In this document: piece by piece, positions 34,085 to 42,796 of the stretch
Numbering within the stretch: position 1 is the stretch's first letter
Layout of the letters: each line of letters starts with the position of its first letter
DNA from: Thermosporothrix hazakensis
Lineage (GTDB): Bacteria > Chloroflexota > Ktedonobacteria > Ktedonobacterales > Ktedonobacteraceae
DNA: 64,000 nucleotides
Assembly: GCF_003253565.1 (NCBI RefSeq)
Contig: NZ_QKUF01000012.1
Location: forward strand, 62,001-126,000
Direction: 5' to 3'
Translations under genes and position numbers: made by a program
The notes under the pieces: model-generated
Database searches by the model: none
Told to the model about the DNA's origin: nothing
Seen by the model: the letters and a program-made list of their open reading frames with translations, nothing else

Positions 34085-34119
34085 GCCTATACTATGTCAC
34101 AGTGACATGTCACCATGAC
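34064..34119 (+). promoter_or_regulatory. padR promoter with operator palindrome
   Basis: TTGACA (34064-34069), 18 bp, TATACT (34088-34093). The -35 lies in the loop and stem of the preceding terminator. Directly after the -10 comes a perfect palindrome, ATGTCAC-A-GTGACAT (34094-34108), then GTCA-CCA-TGAC (34109-34119). PadR repressors typically bind ATGT-N8-ACAT-like sites, so self-repression is likely. Confidence 0.75.
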
Positions 34120-34157
34120 CTATATGGCAGGAGAAAGGAATACATCGATAGAGTGTA

Positions 34158-34715
34158 ATGCATTATGAGCTTATCATCCTGGGTGTTCTGATGCTGCACC
34201 CCGCTCACGGCTACAAGATCAGTAAAGTAATCCAGAAAGCAACCGGCCCCTTTACCAGGATCAGCCACGGACGTCTGTATCCGCTGCTCAATAAGATGCA
34301 GAAGGAAGGCCTGATTATATGCCTGGAAAACGAGGGCAGTGGCGAGCGTCAGGCACGCAAGTATCAGATCACGGATGCAGGCCGCAAGCGTTTCCATGAT
34401 CTCTTAATGGACACCCGGTCCCACCAGTACGACTACCAGCGATTCTTTTTGCAGAAGGTCGCCTGGTTTCCCTTTTTGCCGCCTGAGGAGCAATTGTTTC
34501 TGGTAGAAGATTATATTGAATATTGTCAGAAACATATTGAACATTATTCGGAAAAAGTTGGGGCTCTTTGTCGAAATGAGCTTCCTCCTGTCCTTTCTCA
34601 ACATGCACTCACGATGAGCAATCATTCTCTCAAGCAATGGAAGCTTGAGCTTGCATGGGCGCAAGAGCTGCGTGCCGAAATTCAAAATGAATTGCAGGCG
34701 CGCACTCAAACATAG
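34158..34715 (+). CDS. PadR family regulator
   Basis: A 185-aa protein. The N-terminal winged helix (1-80) starts MHYELIILGVLMLHPAHGYKISKVIQ and continues ISHGRLYPLLNKMQKEGLI, then ARKYQITDAGRKRFHDLL, the PadR pattern. The C-terminal part (about 95-180) is a long helical domain rich in His, Glu and Tyr, like the PadR_C dimerisation region. It is followed after 48 bp by a DHA2 multidrug transporter gene on the same strand, presumably co-transcribed. PadR proteins often repress such pumps until a drug or phenolic ligand binds. The operator at its own promoter supports this. Confidence 0.9.
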   Translation: MHYELIILGVLMLHPAHGYKISKVIQKATGPFTRISHGRLYPLLNKMQKEGLIICLENEGSGERQARKYQITDAGRKRFHDLLMDTRSHQYDYQRFFLQKVAWFPFLPPEEQLFLVEDYIEYCQKHIEHYSEKVGALCRNELPPVLSQHALTMSNHSLKQWKLELAWAQELRAEIQNELQARTQT

Positions 34716-34763
34716 CAATGTATCAATAGTAGACCCTGCGAACTGAAGGAGTTCTCTCACACC

Positions 34764-36515
34764 ATGCAAAGCAATACAAACCAGCCAGCAGAAGCGGGCT
34801 TCACGCTTCCTGGGGGTAGGACTGTCAATCCCTGGCTGGCACTCGTGTCGTTGCTCTTTGGCTTCTTTATGGCCTTGCTCGACGCCACGATTATGAATAT
34901 CGCAATTCCAGACATACAGACGAAATTACAGACTGATCTCACCACTGTGACCTGGGCTCTGAACGCCTACAGTCTGACCTTCGCCGTGCTGCTGGTCACG
35001 ATGGGACGGTTGGCCGACCAGTACGGGCGCAAGCGCATCTTCATGTTTGGAATGATCGTCTTCAGCCTGGCCTCGCTGTTATGCGCCCTTTCCGGCACCA
35101 TTGGGGGATGGACAGGGACACCCGGCGTGAACTGGCTGATTGGTTTCCGCGCCCTTCAAGGCATCGGCGCTTCGTCGATGAACGCGGTCAGTCTGGCTCT
35201 GGTGACGGCCATCTTTCCCGCCGAGAAGCGTGGGGCTGCAATGGGCGTCTGGGGGGCCTCATCGGGTCTGGCTGCCGCTGCCGGTCCAGTGCTTGGTGGT
35301 TTCCTGATTCAGAATTTTGACTGGCGCTGGATCTTCTTCGTCAACCTGCCGTTCTGTCTGGTTGGCCTGGTCATGGTTACCCTCTTCGTGCCCGAGAACC
35401 GCGATCATAACACAAGTAAGGCCGTCGATGTTGCGGGCGTGCTGACGCTCTCCGGCACCATCTTCTGTCTGGTGCTGGCAATCATGCAGGGCAATGACTG
35501 GGGCTGGAGTTCGCCAACGATCATCGGGCTCCTGGTCGCGACCGTGGTGCTGCTGGCGCTCTTTGTCCTGGTAGAACTGCGTCAGCGCTACCCGATTGTA
35601 GATTTCAGTCTCTTCAAACGGAGGAGCTTCAGCGCGACCAACGTGGTGATGTTCCTGTTTGGCTTCGCGATGCAGGGCGGCTCACTGATTCTGGTGCTCT
35701 ACTTCGTCAACCTGCTTGGCTATGACGAACTGGGCGCGGCCTATGCCTTGATCCCGTTCCCGCTGGCGAGCTTTGTCGTATCGGCTATCGCCGGGCGCAT
35801 CAGAACAAACCCGCAGATCCTGGGCCTGATCGGCACCTTTCTGCTTACCGTCAGTCTGGTGACATTTGCCCTGCTGACACCCGATGCCAGCTACCTTGAT
35901 ATCGTCTGGCGTGGGATCCTCTTTGGCGCAGGGATGGGACTTGTCTTCCAGGCCTTCCCGGCAATCGTGCTTTCCGAGGTACCTCGCACGAAACTGGGCG
36001 TGGGAAGCGGCATCTTCAACACGTTCCGCCAGATTGGCTTCAGTCTCGGCGTCGCGGTCCTGATCAGCCTCTTTACCGGCCAGATTCAAGCCAATATGCA
36101 GCAGGCCAGCACAAACGCTGTTTCCATTGTGCAGGCAGATACCAAACTGCCTCAGCCAATGCGTGATGGCATTGTTCAGGGGCTCAAGAGCGCCAAAACG
36201 AATAGTAGCAACTATCGAGAAGGCGCATCTGGAGGCAATTCATCGAATCAGTTTGATCTTACCAAACTGGCCGATCAGTTGCCGCCACAGGTCCCCGAAC
36301 AGCAGCGCAATGCCATTCGCACTGAATTGAAGGATATCAACTCGCAGATCCAGCACGAGTTCAAGGCGCAAATGACGCATGCCTTTACCGCCACGTGGTG
36401 GGCCGCGGCGGTGGCCTCCCTGCTCAGCTTCCTGGGTGCCTTCCTGGCTCGAGCCCCGAAGCGCTCGGAGATCAACACCGAGCAGGCCAAAGAACTCGCC
36501 ATGAGCGCGCACTAA
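34764..36515 (+). CDS. MFS multidrug transporter, DHA2 family (EmrB/QacA, 14 TM)
   Basis: A 583-aa protein with about 14 transmembrane helices. Motif A, GRLADQYGRKRIFMFG, and motif C, GPVLGGFLIQNFDWRWIFFVNLP, place it in the H+/drug antiporter DHA2 family. A Gln/Asn-rich extracytoplasmic loop of about 100 residues between the last two helices (about 430-535: ANMQQASTNAVSIVQ..) is larger than usual. It should expel lipophilic drugs or related metabolites in exchange for protons. It sits downstream of the PadR gene in the same transcription unit. The terminator follows at 36525. Confidence 0.92.
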   Translation: MQSNTNQPAEAGFTLPGGRTVNPWLALVSLLFGFFMALLDATIMNIAIPDIQTKLQTDLTTVTWALNAYSLTFAVLLVTMGRLADQYGRKRIFMFGMIVFSLASLLCALSGTIGGWTGTPGVNWLIGFRALQGIGASSMNAVSLALVTAIFPAEKRGAAMGVWGASSGLAAAAGPVLGGFLIQNFDWRWIFFVNLPFCLVGLVMVTLFVPENRDHNTSKAVDVAGVLTLSGTIFCLVLAIMQGNDWGWSSPTIIGLLVATVVLLALFVLVELRQRYPIVDFSLFKRRSFSATNVVMFLFGFAMQGGSLILVLYFVNLLGYDELGAAYALIPFPLASFVVSAIAGRIRTNPQILGLIGTFLLTVSLVTFALLTPDASYLDIVWRGILFGAGMGLVFQAFPAIVLSEVPRTKLGVGSGIFNTFRQIGFSLGVAVLISLFTGQIQANMQQASTNAVSIVQADTKLPQPMRDGIVQGLKSAKTNSSNYREGASGGNSSNQFDLTKLADQLPPQVPEQQRNAIRTELKDINSQIQHEFKAQMTHAFTATWWAAAVASLLSFLGAFLARAPKRSEINTEQAKELAMSAH

Positions 36516-36524
36516 ACCGGAAAA

Positions 36525-36558
36525 GAAAGGTCATCATCGAGGAGATGGCCTTTCTTTC
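36525..36558 (+). terminator. Terminator of the padR-pump unit
   Basis: GAAAGG-TCATC (36525-36535) pairs with GATG-G-CCTTTC (36544-36554), followed by TTTCCC. Confidence 0.7.
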
Positions 36559-36578
36559 CCTCTCCCCCCTGTTTTGGC

Positions 36579-36607
36579 TTGACAGGCGCCTTTTCTTCCC
36601 CTATACT
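36579..36607 (+). promoter_or_regulatory. Promoter of the DIP1984 gene
   Basis: TTGACA (36579-36584), 17 bp, TATACT (36602-36607). It is an ideal housekeeping promoter about 90 nt before the ATG at 36702. Confidence 0.85.
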
Positions 36608-36701
36608 ATCCTCATTGACGAATTACAACATATCTCTTTTTCAAAAATTTTCTTTCAGTAACTCTCACAAAATAGACATCGAATCAGGAGACGAATGACC
36701 T

Positions 36702-37160
36702 ATGAAGCTCGCAGAAGCGCTTGTTCTCCGTGCCGATCTTCAAAAGCGACTGGCGCAGTTGCATTCTCGTATGTTGCAGTCCGTTCTTGTGCAGGAAGGC
36801 GACACCCCGCCTGAAGATCCACAGGAACTCCGGGCCGAGTATAGCCGCTTGCTCCAGGAATTGCAGACGCTGATCGTGCGCATTAATAAGACAAACCTGC
36901 AAACGCGCTTCGACGAGCACCAGACCCTGACCGAGGCACTGGCCCGCCGCGATATCCTTTCAAAAGAATATACCTTCCTGCATGAAGCGGCAAATACCGC
37001 TGCGGATCGAACCGACCGCTATGGTCACGCTGAGATCCGCAAAGTCGCAACCGTCGATGTCGCGGCGCTCCGCAAGCAGGCCGATGAGATCGCACGCCGT
37101 CGACGTGAGCTCGATACAGCCATTCAGGAAAAAAACTGGCTCACCGAGCTGGTCGACTAG
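36702..37160 (+). CDS. DIP1984 family protein
   Basis: A 152-aa soluble protein, almost entirely helical with heptad-like charge patterns. The start MKLAEALVLRADLQKRLAQLHSRM, then VQEGDTPPEDPQEL and LQTLIVRINKTNLQT, match the DIP1984 family (sometimes called septicolysin-like). The molecular role is not established. There is no signal peptide and no membrane segment. It has its own promoter and is convergent with cobQ. The full family length appears to be present. Confidence 0.85.
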   Translation: MKLAEALVLRADLQKRLAQLHSRMLQSVLVQEGDTPPEDPQELRAEYSRLLQELQTLIVRINKTNLQTRFDEHQTLTEALARRDILSKEYTFLHEAANTAADRTDRYGHAEIRKVATVDVAALRKQADEIARRRRELDTAIQEKNWLTELVD

Positions 37161-37211
37161 AGAGAGAAAGTCGGTACCCGATTTCTGTGCACAGTAGCGA
37201 CCACAAACCCC

Positions 37212-37234
37212 GCCTTAGGGTTATAAGGCACTTT
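37212..37234 (+). terminator. Weak hairpin after the DIP1984 gene
   Basis: GCCTTA (37212-37217) pairs with TAAGGC (37224-37229), followed by ACTTTTG. The stem is short and AT-rich, so efficiency is doubtful. Apart from this, 37161-37438 holds no gene. Confidence 0.35.
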
Positions 37235-37438
37235 TGAGTGTGCCCAGAGGACGAGGCACATTTTCATTGTTACCGTCCGGCATTGTGACAAGAGTACCGG
37301 GCATCGCGCACTGTTCACTACCGCGTGGAGGACTGATACCGGAAGTCGGGGAGGGTGGGTTCGGGGACTCTCTCTCTACTCAACCTGCTATTCTGAATGA
37401 GATCGCACGGCTGCCAATCGGGCATGAAAACCCTGTTT

Positions 37439-38971
37439 CTAACCCTCTCTGCCCTCAAGAATACGATAGAGCAGCTTCAGATCAAGGTGCTGACGCAACA
37501 GAGCCGCCAGTTTATCATATTCCTGTTGTCGACTGAAGGCTGTATCTGGCTGCGGCTCATCCTGCGTATAGCGTCGCTTCCAGAGCGCCTGTATCACCGC
37601 TTTCCTGAATGCCTCGTTCTCGAACAGACCGTGGAGATAGCATCCGGCTTTCCATCCATCCGCGCTGATCCATCCATCCGTTTCCCCCTGTACAAGGCCA
37701 AAAAGCGGGTTCTCGGGGGCCCGGGTGCGCCCGGCATGAATCTGATAGGCCTGTAACTCACTATCGTCCAGAGCCGCAAATAGACCGCGTCTCGTCAATA
37801 TCCGCGCCCGGCTCTGCTGTGTCACCTTCTCCTCAAGCGAGACAAAGCCGGTCTCAACGGGCAGCAGATTCAGCCCGGGCTCAACCGTTCCCGGAGCGCT
37901 CTCCACCCCCTCGGGGTCGCAGACCCGTTCGCCTAGCATCTGATAACCGCCACAGATTCCCAGTAACGCGGCTCCTTGCGCGGCATGATGTCGAATCTGC
38001 AACGCCAGTCCGCTACGCCAGAGCCAGCCAAGATCTGAGAGTGTGTTTTTACTGCCGGGCAAGATAATCAGATCGGGCCGCTCTGGAAGCTCCTCCGGAC
38101 TCCCTACCAGGGAGAGGCGCACCTGCGGCTCGGCAGCCAGTGCGTCAAATTCGTCGAAGTTGCTCAAATAGGGATAACGAATAACAACGATATCCACGGC
38201 TCGGGTCCGCTTTTGAGGCCGCTGTAAGAGACTCGTTCCCCGCTCAAGTGAGACGGAATCCTCTTCAGCAATCGCAATGTCGGTATAGTAGGGGACAGTC
38301 CCGAGTACCGGCATGTCAGCCATGCGCGCAAGCAAGCGCTCCCCATCACGCCAGAGCGCCAGATCTCCCCGAAATTTGTTGATAATCAACCCTTTCACTC
38401 GCGCCCGCTCCTCTGGCTTGAAGAGCTGTAACGTACCAAGCAAAGAGGCAAAGATTCCGCCACGATCAATATCGCCAACCAGCAACACGGGAGCATCTGC
38501 CAGATGAGCCACCGCCATGTTCACCAGATCATATTGCGCAAGATTCAGCTCGACAGGGCTTCCCGCGCCCTCAATCAGTACCAGATCAAAACGCTGCCGA
38601 AGCGCCTCAAGCGAGCGCTGCACCACCTCACGAAAACCGGTACGATGCCTGTAATACTCCTGCGCCTCCATCCGACGCAGCGGACGACCAAGCATCACCA
38701 CCTGACTGCGCGAATTGCCCTCGGGTTTCAGCAGAATCGGGTTCATTTCAACCGCGGGCTCAATTCCAGCAGCCTCGGCCTGGACTGCCTGCGCACGCCC
38801 TATTTCGCCACCATCAGCGGTCACAAAAGAATTGAGGGCCATATTTTGCGCTTTAAATGGCGCTACGCGTAGCCCCTCCTGCGCGAACAGCCGACAGAGC
38901 CCCGTTACCAGCGTACTTTTGCCAACTGTCGAGGCTGTTCCTTGAATCATCAGTGTTTTTGCTAGCCTCAT
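37439..38971 (-). CDS. cobQ: Cobyric acid synthase (glutamine amidotransferase)
   Basis: A 510-aa protein from ATG 38971, which overlaps the stop of the upstream gene by 4 bp. The N-terminal ATP-binding domain begins MRLAKTLMIQGTASTVGKSTLVTGLCRLF, with LIEGAGSPVELNL later. The C-terminal class I amidotransferase-like domain has the nucleophile Cys in LLGICGGYQMLG and the catalytic His in YLHGLFENEAF. It amidates carboxyl side chains of adenosylcobyrinic acid a,c-diamide, using glutamine and ATP, to give adenosylcobyric acid. It is the last gene of the riboswitch-controlled segment. The longer in-frame start would lie inside cobD and is rejected. Confidence 0.95.
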   Translation of the reverse strand: MRLAKTLMIQGTASTVGKSTLVTGLCRLFAQEGLRVAPFKAQNMALNSFVTADGGEIGRAQAVQAEAAGIEPAVEMNPILLKPEGNSRSQVVMLGRPLRRMEAQEYYRHRTGFREVVQRSLEALRQRFDLVLIEGAGSPVELNLAQYDLVNMAVAHLADAPVLLVGDIDRGGIFASLLGTLQLFKPEERARVKGLIINKFRGDLALWRDGERLLARMADMPVLGTVPYYTDIAIAEEDSVSLERGTSLLQRPQKRTRAVDIVVIRYPYLSNFDEFDALAAEPQVRLSLVGSPEELPERPDLIILPGSKNTLSDLGWLWRSGLALQIRHHAAQGAALLGICGGYQMLGERVCDPEGVESAPGTVEPGLNLLPVETGFVSLEEKVTQQSRARILTRRGLFAALDDSELQAYQIHAGRTRAPENPLFGLVQGETDGWISADGWKAGCYLHGLFENEAFRKAVIQALWKRRYTQDEPQPDTAFSRQQEYDKLAALLRQHLDLKLLYRILEGREG

Positions 38972-40062
38972 ATGATCTCCTGCAATGCAGCAACCAGGCG
39001 CGGCCACTCGTCCTGTCGCCGCGTTGCCACCCGGATATAGCGTGGCAGGCCAAACGATGTACAATCACGAACCAGAATCGCTTTTCGCAGCAAGCACTGC
39101 CGCACCTCGACCGCTGACCCAACATCAAGCAGACAGTAATGCGTGTGTGAAGGGATCATCGGCCAGCGTGCCAGCGCACGAAAAAAGTGCTCGCGTTCGA
39201 TAGCAAGCGCGCTCATCGTCATCCCCAGGTGATCACGATCCGCAAGGGCGGCCACGCCCGCCAGTTGTGCCGCGCCATTGACATTCCATGAGGGCAGGTA
39301 ACTTTGAAGCTGGCGCGCCCGCTCAGGAGGCAGTACAGCATAGCCGAGCCGCAACGCAGCCAGCGCGTAATCTTTCGTCATCGAGCGCAACACCACCACA
39401 TGCTCGGCAAGTGGACCGGCCAGCAGCGGAAGAGCCGCACTCGTAGCTTCAGGCACGACAAAACGATAATAGGACTCGTCGATCACCAGTAGCGCGTTAC
39501 AGGCAGTGCAGGATTGTGTAAGTCGGAAAAGCTGTTCCCCGGTCAGGAGAGCCCCTGTCGGGTTATTCGGGTTACAGAGCCAGACCAGCGCCGGGCACTG
39601 CCGCTCAAGCCAGGTACACGCCGCCTCCACATCAAGCTGAAAGGCCGCTTCCTCACATGCCGGGAACGTGAGAATAGTCGCACCTACCGCCTCAGAGGCA
39701 GCTTTGTACTCTCCAAAGGTCGGAGGGAAAAGCGCTACCTTCGCACCGGGATACAGAAAGGTGCGAGCAAGCGCCCAGATCAGTTCGCTTGCCCCATTGC
39801 CACAAACCAGCATTTCAGGCGCAAGCGGAATATCTGCCAGATCGGTCGCGAGCAGCGCCCGTTTCAGCGCAAGGCAATCCCGATCCGGGTAGCGTTCAGG
39901 GATAAGGGAACGAAGCGCCTCCCGAACCCGAGGTGATGGGCCATAGGGATTCGAGTTCACACTACAATCAAGAACCGCGTCGGGATGCAGGCCCAGCCGT
40001 TCCAGTTCCGCAAAATCAAGCGCCCCGTGCATAACTGTATGCATTAGCGGTTTCTCATGCAT
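38968..40062 (-). CDS. cobD: Threonine-phosphate decarboxylase-like aminotransferase
   Basis: A 364-aa class I/II PLP enzyme from ATG 40062, with GGAGG 5 nt upstream. It shows LDCSVNSNPYGPSPRV, GNGASELIWALARTFL, VWLCNPNNPTGALL, LLVIDESYYRFV and the PLP lysine in VLRSMTKDYALAALRLGY. The sequence resembles HisC, but the position between cbiB and cobQ indicates L-threonine-O-3-phosphate decarboxylase, which makes (R)-1-amino-2-propanol phosphate for the nucleotide loop. Its start overlaps the end of cbiB by 19 bp. HisC activity cannot be excluded from sequence alone. Confidence 0.87.
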   Translation of the reverse strand: MHEKPLMHTVMHGALDFAELERLGLHPDAVLDCSVNSNPYGPSPRVREALRSLIPERYPDRDCLALKRALLATDLADIPLAPEMLVCGNGASELIWALARTFLYPGAKVALFPPTFGEYKAASEAVGATILTFPACEEAAFQLDVEAACTWLERQCPALVWLCNPNNPTGALLTGEQLFRLTQSCTACNALLVIDESYYRFVVPEATSAALPLLAGPLAEHVVVLRSMTKDYALAALRLGYAVLPPERARQLQSYLPSWNVNGAAQLAGVAALADRDHLGMTMSALAIEREHFFRALARWPMIPSHTHYCLLDVGSAVEVRQCLLRKAILVRDCTSFGLPRYIRVATRRQDEWPRLVAALQEII

Positions 40063-41000
40063 ACCTGCCTCCACAAGAGAGCAAGCAGCAGGCCACCACC
40101 GCCCACAAGCCAGACCATCCGCTCGGCGCGTTGAATGTGCAGCGGCGTCAGCTCCTTTTGCTTCTCCCCTAGAACATAGTGCCCGACCTTCTCTAACCGC
40201 ACCCCGAGCGCTCCGGCAGCAGCCGCCATCGGATGTCCGGCATTGGGACTCGCCGTGTTGCGGGCGTCACGCCGCCAGATGCGCCACGCCTGCCGTCGAT
40301 CTCCTCCAAACAGGGGAGCACAGAGCACAATCAGGCTAGCAGTCAGGCGGGAGGGCACCAGATTGAGCAGGTCATCCAGGCGGGCCGCCGCTTTGCCCAG
40401 ATACTCATACGTGCCGCGATAGCCTATCATTGAGTCGAAGGTATTGACCAGGCGGTAGAGCGCCGCGCCCGGCAGGCCAAAGCAGGCATAATAAAACAGT
40501 GGCGCAACCACCGAATCGCTGAGGTTTTCGGCCAGCGACTCGATAGCCGCCGCGCCTGCAAGCTCCGCGTCCAATCGGGAGCGATCACGGCTCACCAGGC
40601 TCCGCAGCGCCTCCCGAGCCGCAATGATGTCATCGCGTTCGAGGGCCTGCCGTACCTCAGCACCCGCATCAACCAGCATCCGCAGCGCAAAAAATGGCTT
40701 GAGGCCCGCCCCGATCAGCAACCCATACAGCACAATCCCCACAGCGCCACGATGACGAACCCGCTTCGCAAGCCGCTGTACAATCCAGGCAGGGACCAGA
40801 GCAAAGGGGGCAGCCAGCACAAGCATCAGGACACCATAGCACAACTGTGCTCCCGGTTGCCCGGGCGCTCGCTTTTCCAGCCCGCGAATCAGTTTTCCAT
40901 ACCAGACAACTGGATGAAGCGACAACGGAGGTTCTCCTAGCAGATCGAGCCCCTGTGCCACAAGCAGCGCCGCCAGTTCAATCATCCAGCGATGTATCAC
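40044..41000 (-). CDS. cbiB: Adenosylcobinamide-phosphate synthase
   Basis: A 318-aa membrane protein with a GTG start that overlaps the cobO stop by one base (TAGTG). It opens with the CbiB pattern LLVAQGLDLLGEPPLSLHPVVWYGKLI. It has ARLDDLLNLVPSRLTASLIVL and SPNAGHPMAAAAGALGVRLEK, the family's most conserved stretch. Four to five membrane segments are present. It joins the aminopropanol phosphate to adenosylcobyric acid to form adenosylcobinamide phosphate. The coupled arrangement with cobO upstream and cobD downstream fits this role. Confidence 0.94.
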   Translation of the reverse strand: MIHRWMIELAALLVAQGLDLLGEPPLSLHPVVWYGKLIRGLEKRAPGQPGAQLCYGVLMLVLAAPFALVPAWIVQRLAKRVRHRGAVGIVLYGLLIGAGLKPFFALRMLVDAGAEVRQALERDDIIAAREALRSLVSRDRSRLDAELAGAAAIESLAENLSDSVVAPLFYYACFGLPGAALYRLVNTFDSMIGYRGTYEYLGKAAARLDDLLNLVPSRLTASLIVLCAPLFGGDRRQAWRIWRRDARNTASPNAGHPMAAAAGALGVRLEKVGHYVLGEKQKELTPLHIQRAERMVWLVGGGGLLLALLWRQVCMRNR

Positions 41001-41584
41001 TAGAACTCGATTCCTTTCTGCGACTTGACTTTGAGATAATGGTGCTTGACTTCCCGAACCTCTGAAACGGTATCGGCATAGTCAATGAGCTCGGGCGGCG
41101 CATCGCGTCCGGTGACGATCAGGTGCAGCCCTTCGGGACGTCGGTCAAAGATCTCGCGCACCTCTTCCCAGGAAATCCATCCATAGGTCAGCACGTAGGT
41201 CATCTCGTCAAGCACGATCAGGTCATAAGCGCCAGACAGGATCTTCTGCTTGCAGAGTTCCCATCCCTCGCGAGCCAGCCGCTTATCTTTCTCGATATCC
41301 TTTGAGAGCCAGGTGAAGCCACTGCCCAGAGGGTGAACCTCGATGCCCAGACGATGCGCGGCCTTCTCTTCGCCCCAGTTCGCCGTGCTGGCCTTGATAA
41401 ATTGCAGGATACAGACGCGCATGCCCTGCCCCCAGGCCCGAAACACCTGCCCGAGAGCCGCCGTCGTCTTGCCCTTGCCATTGCCGGTATTGACGATCAC
41501 CAGCCCCTTCTTGATTGCCGATTTGCTCTGCTTGAGTTCCTCTTTATAGCGCTCTCGCTGCTGTGCTCTCGTTTCTTCGTTCAT
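41000..41584 (-). CDS. cobO: Cob(I)yrinic acid a,c-diamide adenosyltransferase (CobA/CobO/BtuR)
   Basis: A 194-aa protein from ATG 41584, with GAAGGGAG upstream. It contains the P-loop VNTGNGKGKTTAALGQVFRA, LQFIKAS, and VLDEMTYVLTYGWISWEEV, matching CobA/BtuR along its full length. It transfers the 5'-deoxyadenosyl group from ATP to Co(I) corrinoids. The C-terminal IDYADTVSEVREVKHHY is typical of the family. Longer in-frame starts run into btuF and have no ribosome site. It lies 61 bp after btuF in the riboswitch-controlled unit. Confidence 0.95.
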   Translation of the reverse strand: MNEETRAQQRERYKEELKQSKSAIKKGLVIVNTGNGKGKTTAALGQVFRAWGQGMRVCILQFIKASTANWGEEKAAHRLGIEVHPLGSGFTWLSKDIEKDKRLAREGWELCKQKILSGAYDLIVLDEMTYVLTYGWISWEEVREIFDRRPEGLHLIVTGRDAPPELIDYADTVSEVREVKHHYLKVKSQKGIEF

Positions 41585-41645
41585 GCACTTCACTCCCTTC
41601 AAGAAAAGAAATGCAGGGAAGAACGCGCCTTCCCTGCCAGCGAGC

Positions 41646-42638
41646 TTAGATCGTGTCCGAACAATACTGCGGAAGCTTCTCGGTAAACTTATCAGGATGG
41701 ACAATCTGAGCAATACAGCGCAGACCCTGCACCAGACGCGGCCCGGCATGCTGCGTGATATTCACGTTCACATGATAGACCTGCTTCTCCTTCACAGCCT
41801 GAATGCCTCCCCAGTTCGGGCGCTTATAGACGAGCGAGGGATCACCACCATATTTCGGGTCCTCGGTCAGAATAATATACGCCGGGTTTGCGCGAATAAT
41901 CGCTTCATCGGTCACCTGAGGATAGCCGCCGTTGCTGTTATTATCTGCAAAGATGTTGATTGCATTCGCATCGCGCAGCATCTCATCACCGAAAGACCCC
42001 TTCCCGAAGACAAAGGGCTTGCCCGCCGTGCTGTTATCCACCTCAAGCAGTACCTTTGGCTTCTCCGTGCCTGCGACCTTCTGAATGATGTCCTGACGCT
42101 CCTTCGTGGCCTGCTCATAGACCTCCTGTGCCTTCTGTTCGGTGTGTGTCAGCTTGCCAACAATCAGAATTTGCTCAAGTGATTTTGTGAAGTCCACTGC
42201 CGGGAGATCCACCACGTTGAGGCCAAGACCACGCAGCTTATCATCAACCTCATGGGTTATTCCGCCATGAGACAGCACCAGATCAGGCTTGAGGGCTGTA
42301 ATCTGCTCGATGTTGTACTTGCCCATTGCATCCGAGATGCGCGGCTTTGAAGTCAGCTCTTTGGGGTAGGTAGTGTAGTTATCGACTGCAACGACTTTAT
42401 CCTGCAAGCCAAGCGCACCGAGCATTTCGCTGGTATTCGCGGCCAGCGAGATAATGCGCTGTGGTGCGGTTTTAGGATAAACAATCGGCGTTCCGCGATC
42501 ATCGACCGCAGGCGTTGCGGCCACCGTCGGCGTGGTAGCAGGCCTGTCCACTGTCTGCTGAGCACCGCCACAGGCAGCCAGCACGAGAGTGAGCAGGAAA
42601 AGAAGAGAAATACGGAACGAGATGAGACGGGTAGACAT
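41646..42638 (-). CDS. btuF: Cobalamin (corrinoid) ABC transporter substrate-binding lipoprotein
   Basis: A 330-aa protein. The signal peptide ends with LTLVLAACGG, lipidated at the Cys. The mature protein has the BtuF/FecB fold (Peripla_BP_2): PQRIISLAANTSEMLGALGLQDKVVAVDNYTTYP and ALKPDLVLSHGGI, then a C-terminal helical region. It should bind corrinoids outside the cell for a BtuCD-type importer. No permease or ATPase gene is linked here. Its 5' leader holds a cobalamin riboswitch, which makes cobalamin the most likely ligand rather than a siderophore. Confidence 0.92.
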   Translation of the reverse strand: MSTRLISFRISLLFLLTLVLAACGGAQQTVDRPATTPTVAATPAVDDRGTPIVYPKTAPQRIISLAANTSEMLGALGLQDKVVAVDNYTTYPKELTSKPRISDAMGKYNIEQITALKPDLVLSHGGITHEVDDKLRGLGLNVVDLPAVDFTKSLEQILIVGKLTHTEQKAQEVYEQATKERQDIIQKVAGTEKPKVLLEVDNSTAGKPFVFGKGSFGDEMLRDANAINIFADNNSNGGYPQVTDEAIIRANPAYIILTEDPKYGGDPSLVYKRPNWGGIQAVKEKQVYHVNVNITQHAGPRLVQGLRCIAQIVHPDKFTEKLPQYCSDTI

Positions 42639-42642
42639 AAAA

Positions 42643-42796
42643 CGAAACCCTCCACTGAAAATCCTTCGCCCGCCGTCACCTCACGTCTTCTGGAGCACAG
42701 GTAAAGTGAGCCGTGAAGCACCTTCTGCCTTCACAAGCTATCGGTATGCGCTCGGTTCGCTCCCTTTGACGCGAAGGATCGTGAGCATTCCCTTTC
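42643..42796 (-). promoter_or_regulatory. Expression platform between riboswitch and btuF
   Basis: Downstream of the aptamer on the minus strand are ATCCTTCGC (42771-42779) and its complement GCGAAGGAT (42661-42669). A hairpin GTGAAG/CTTCAC (42713-42734) lies between them. The second arm lies only about 10 nt before the GGAGGG ribosome site of btuF. The arrangement suggests that B12 binding controls ribosome access. No T tract is present, so transcription termination is less likely. Confidence 0.6.
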
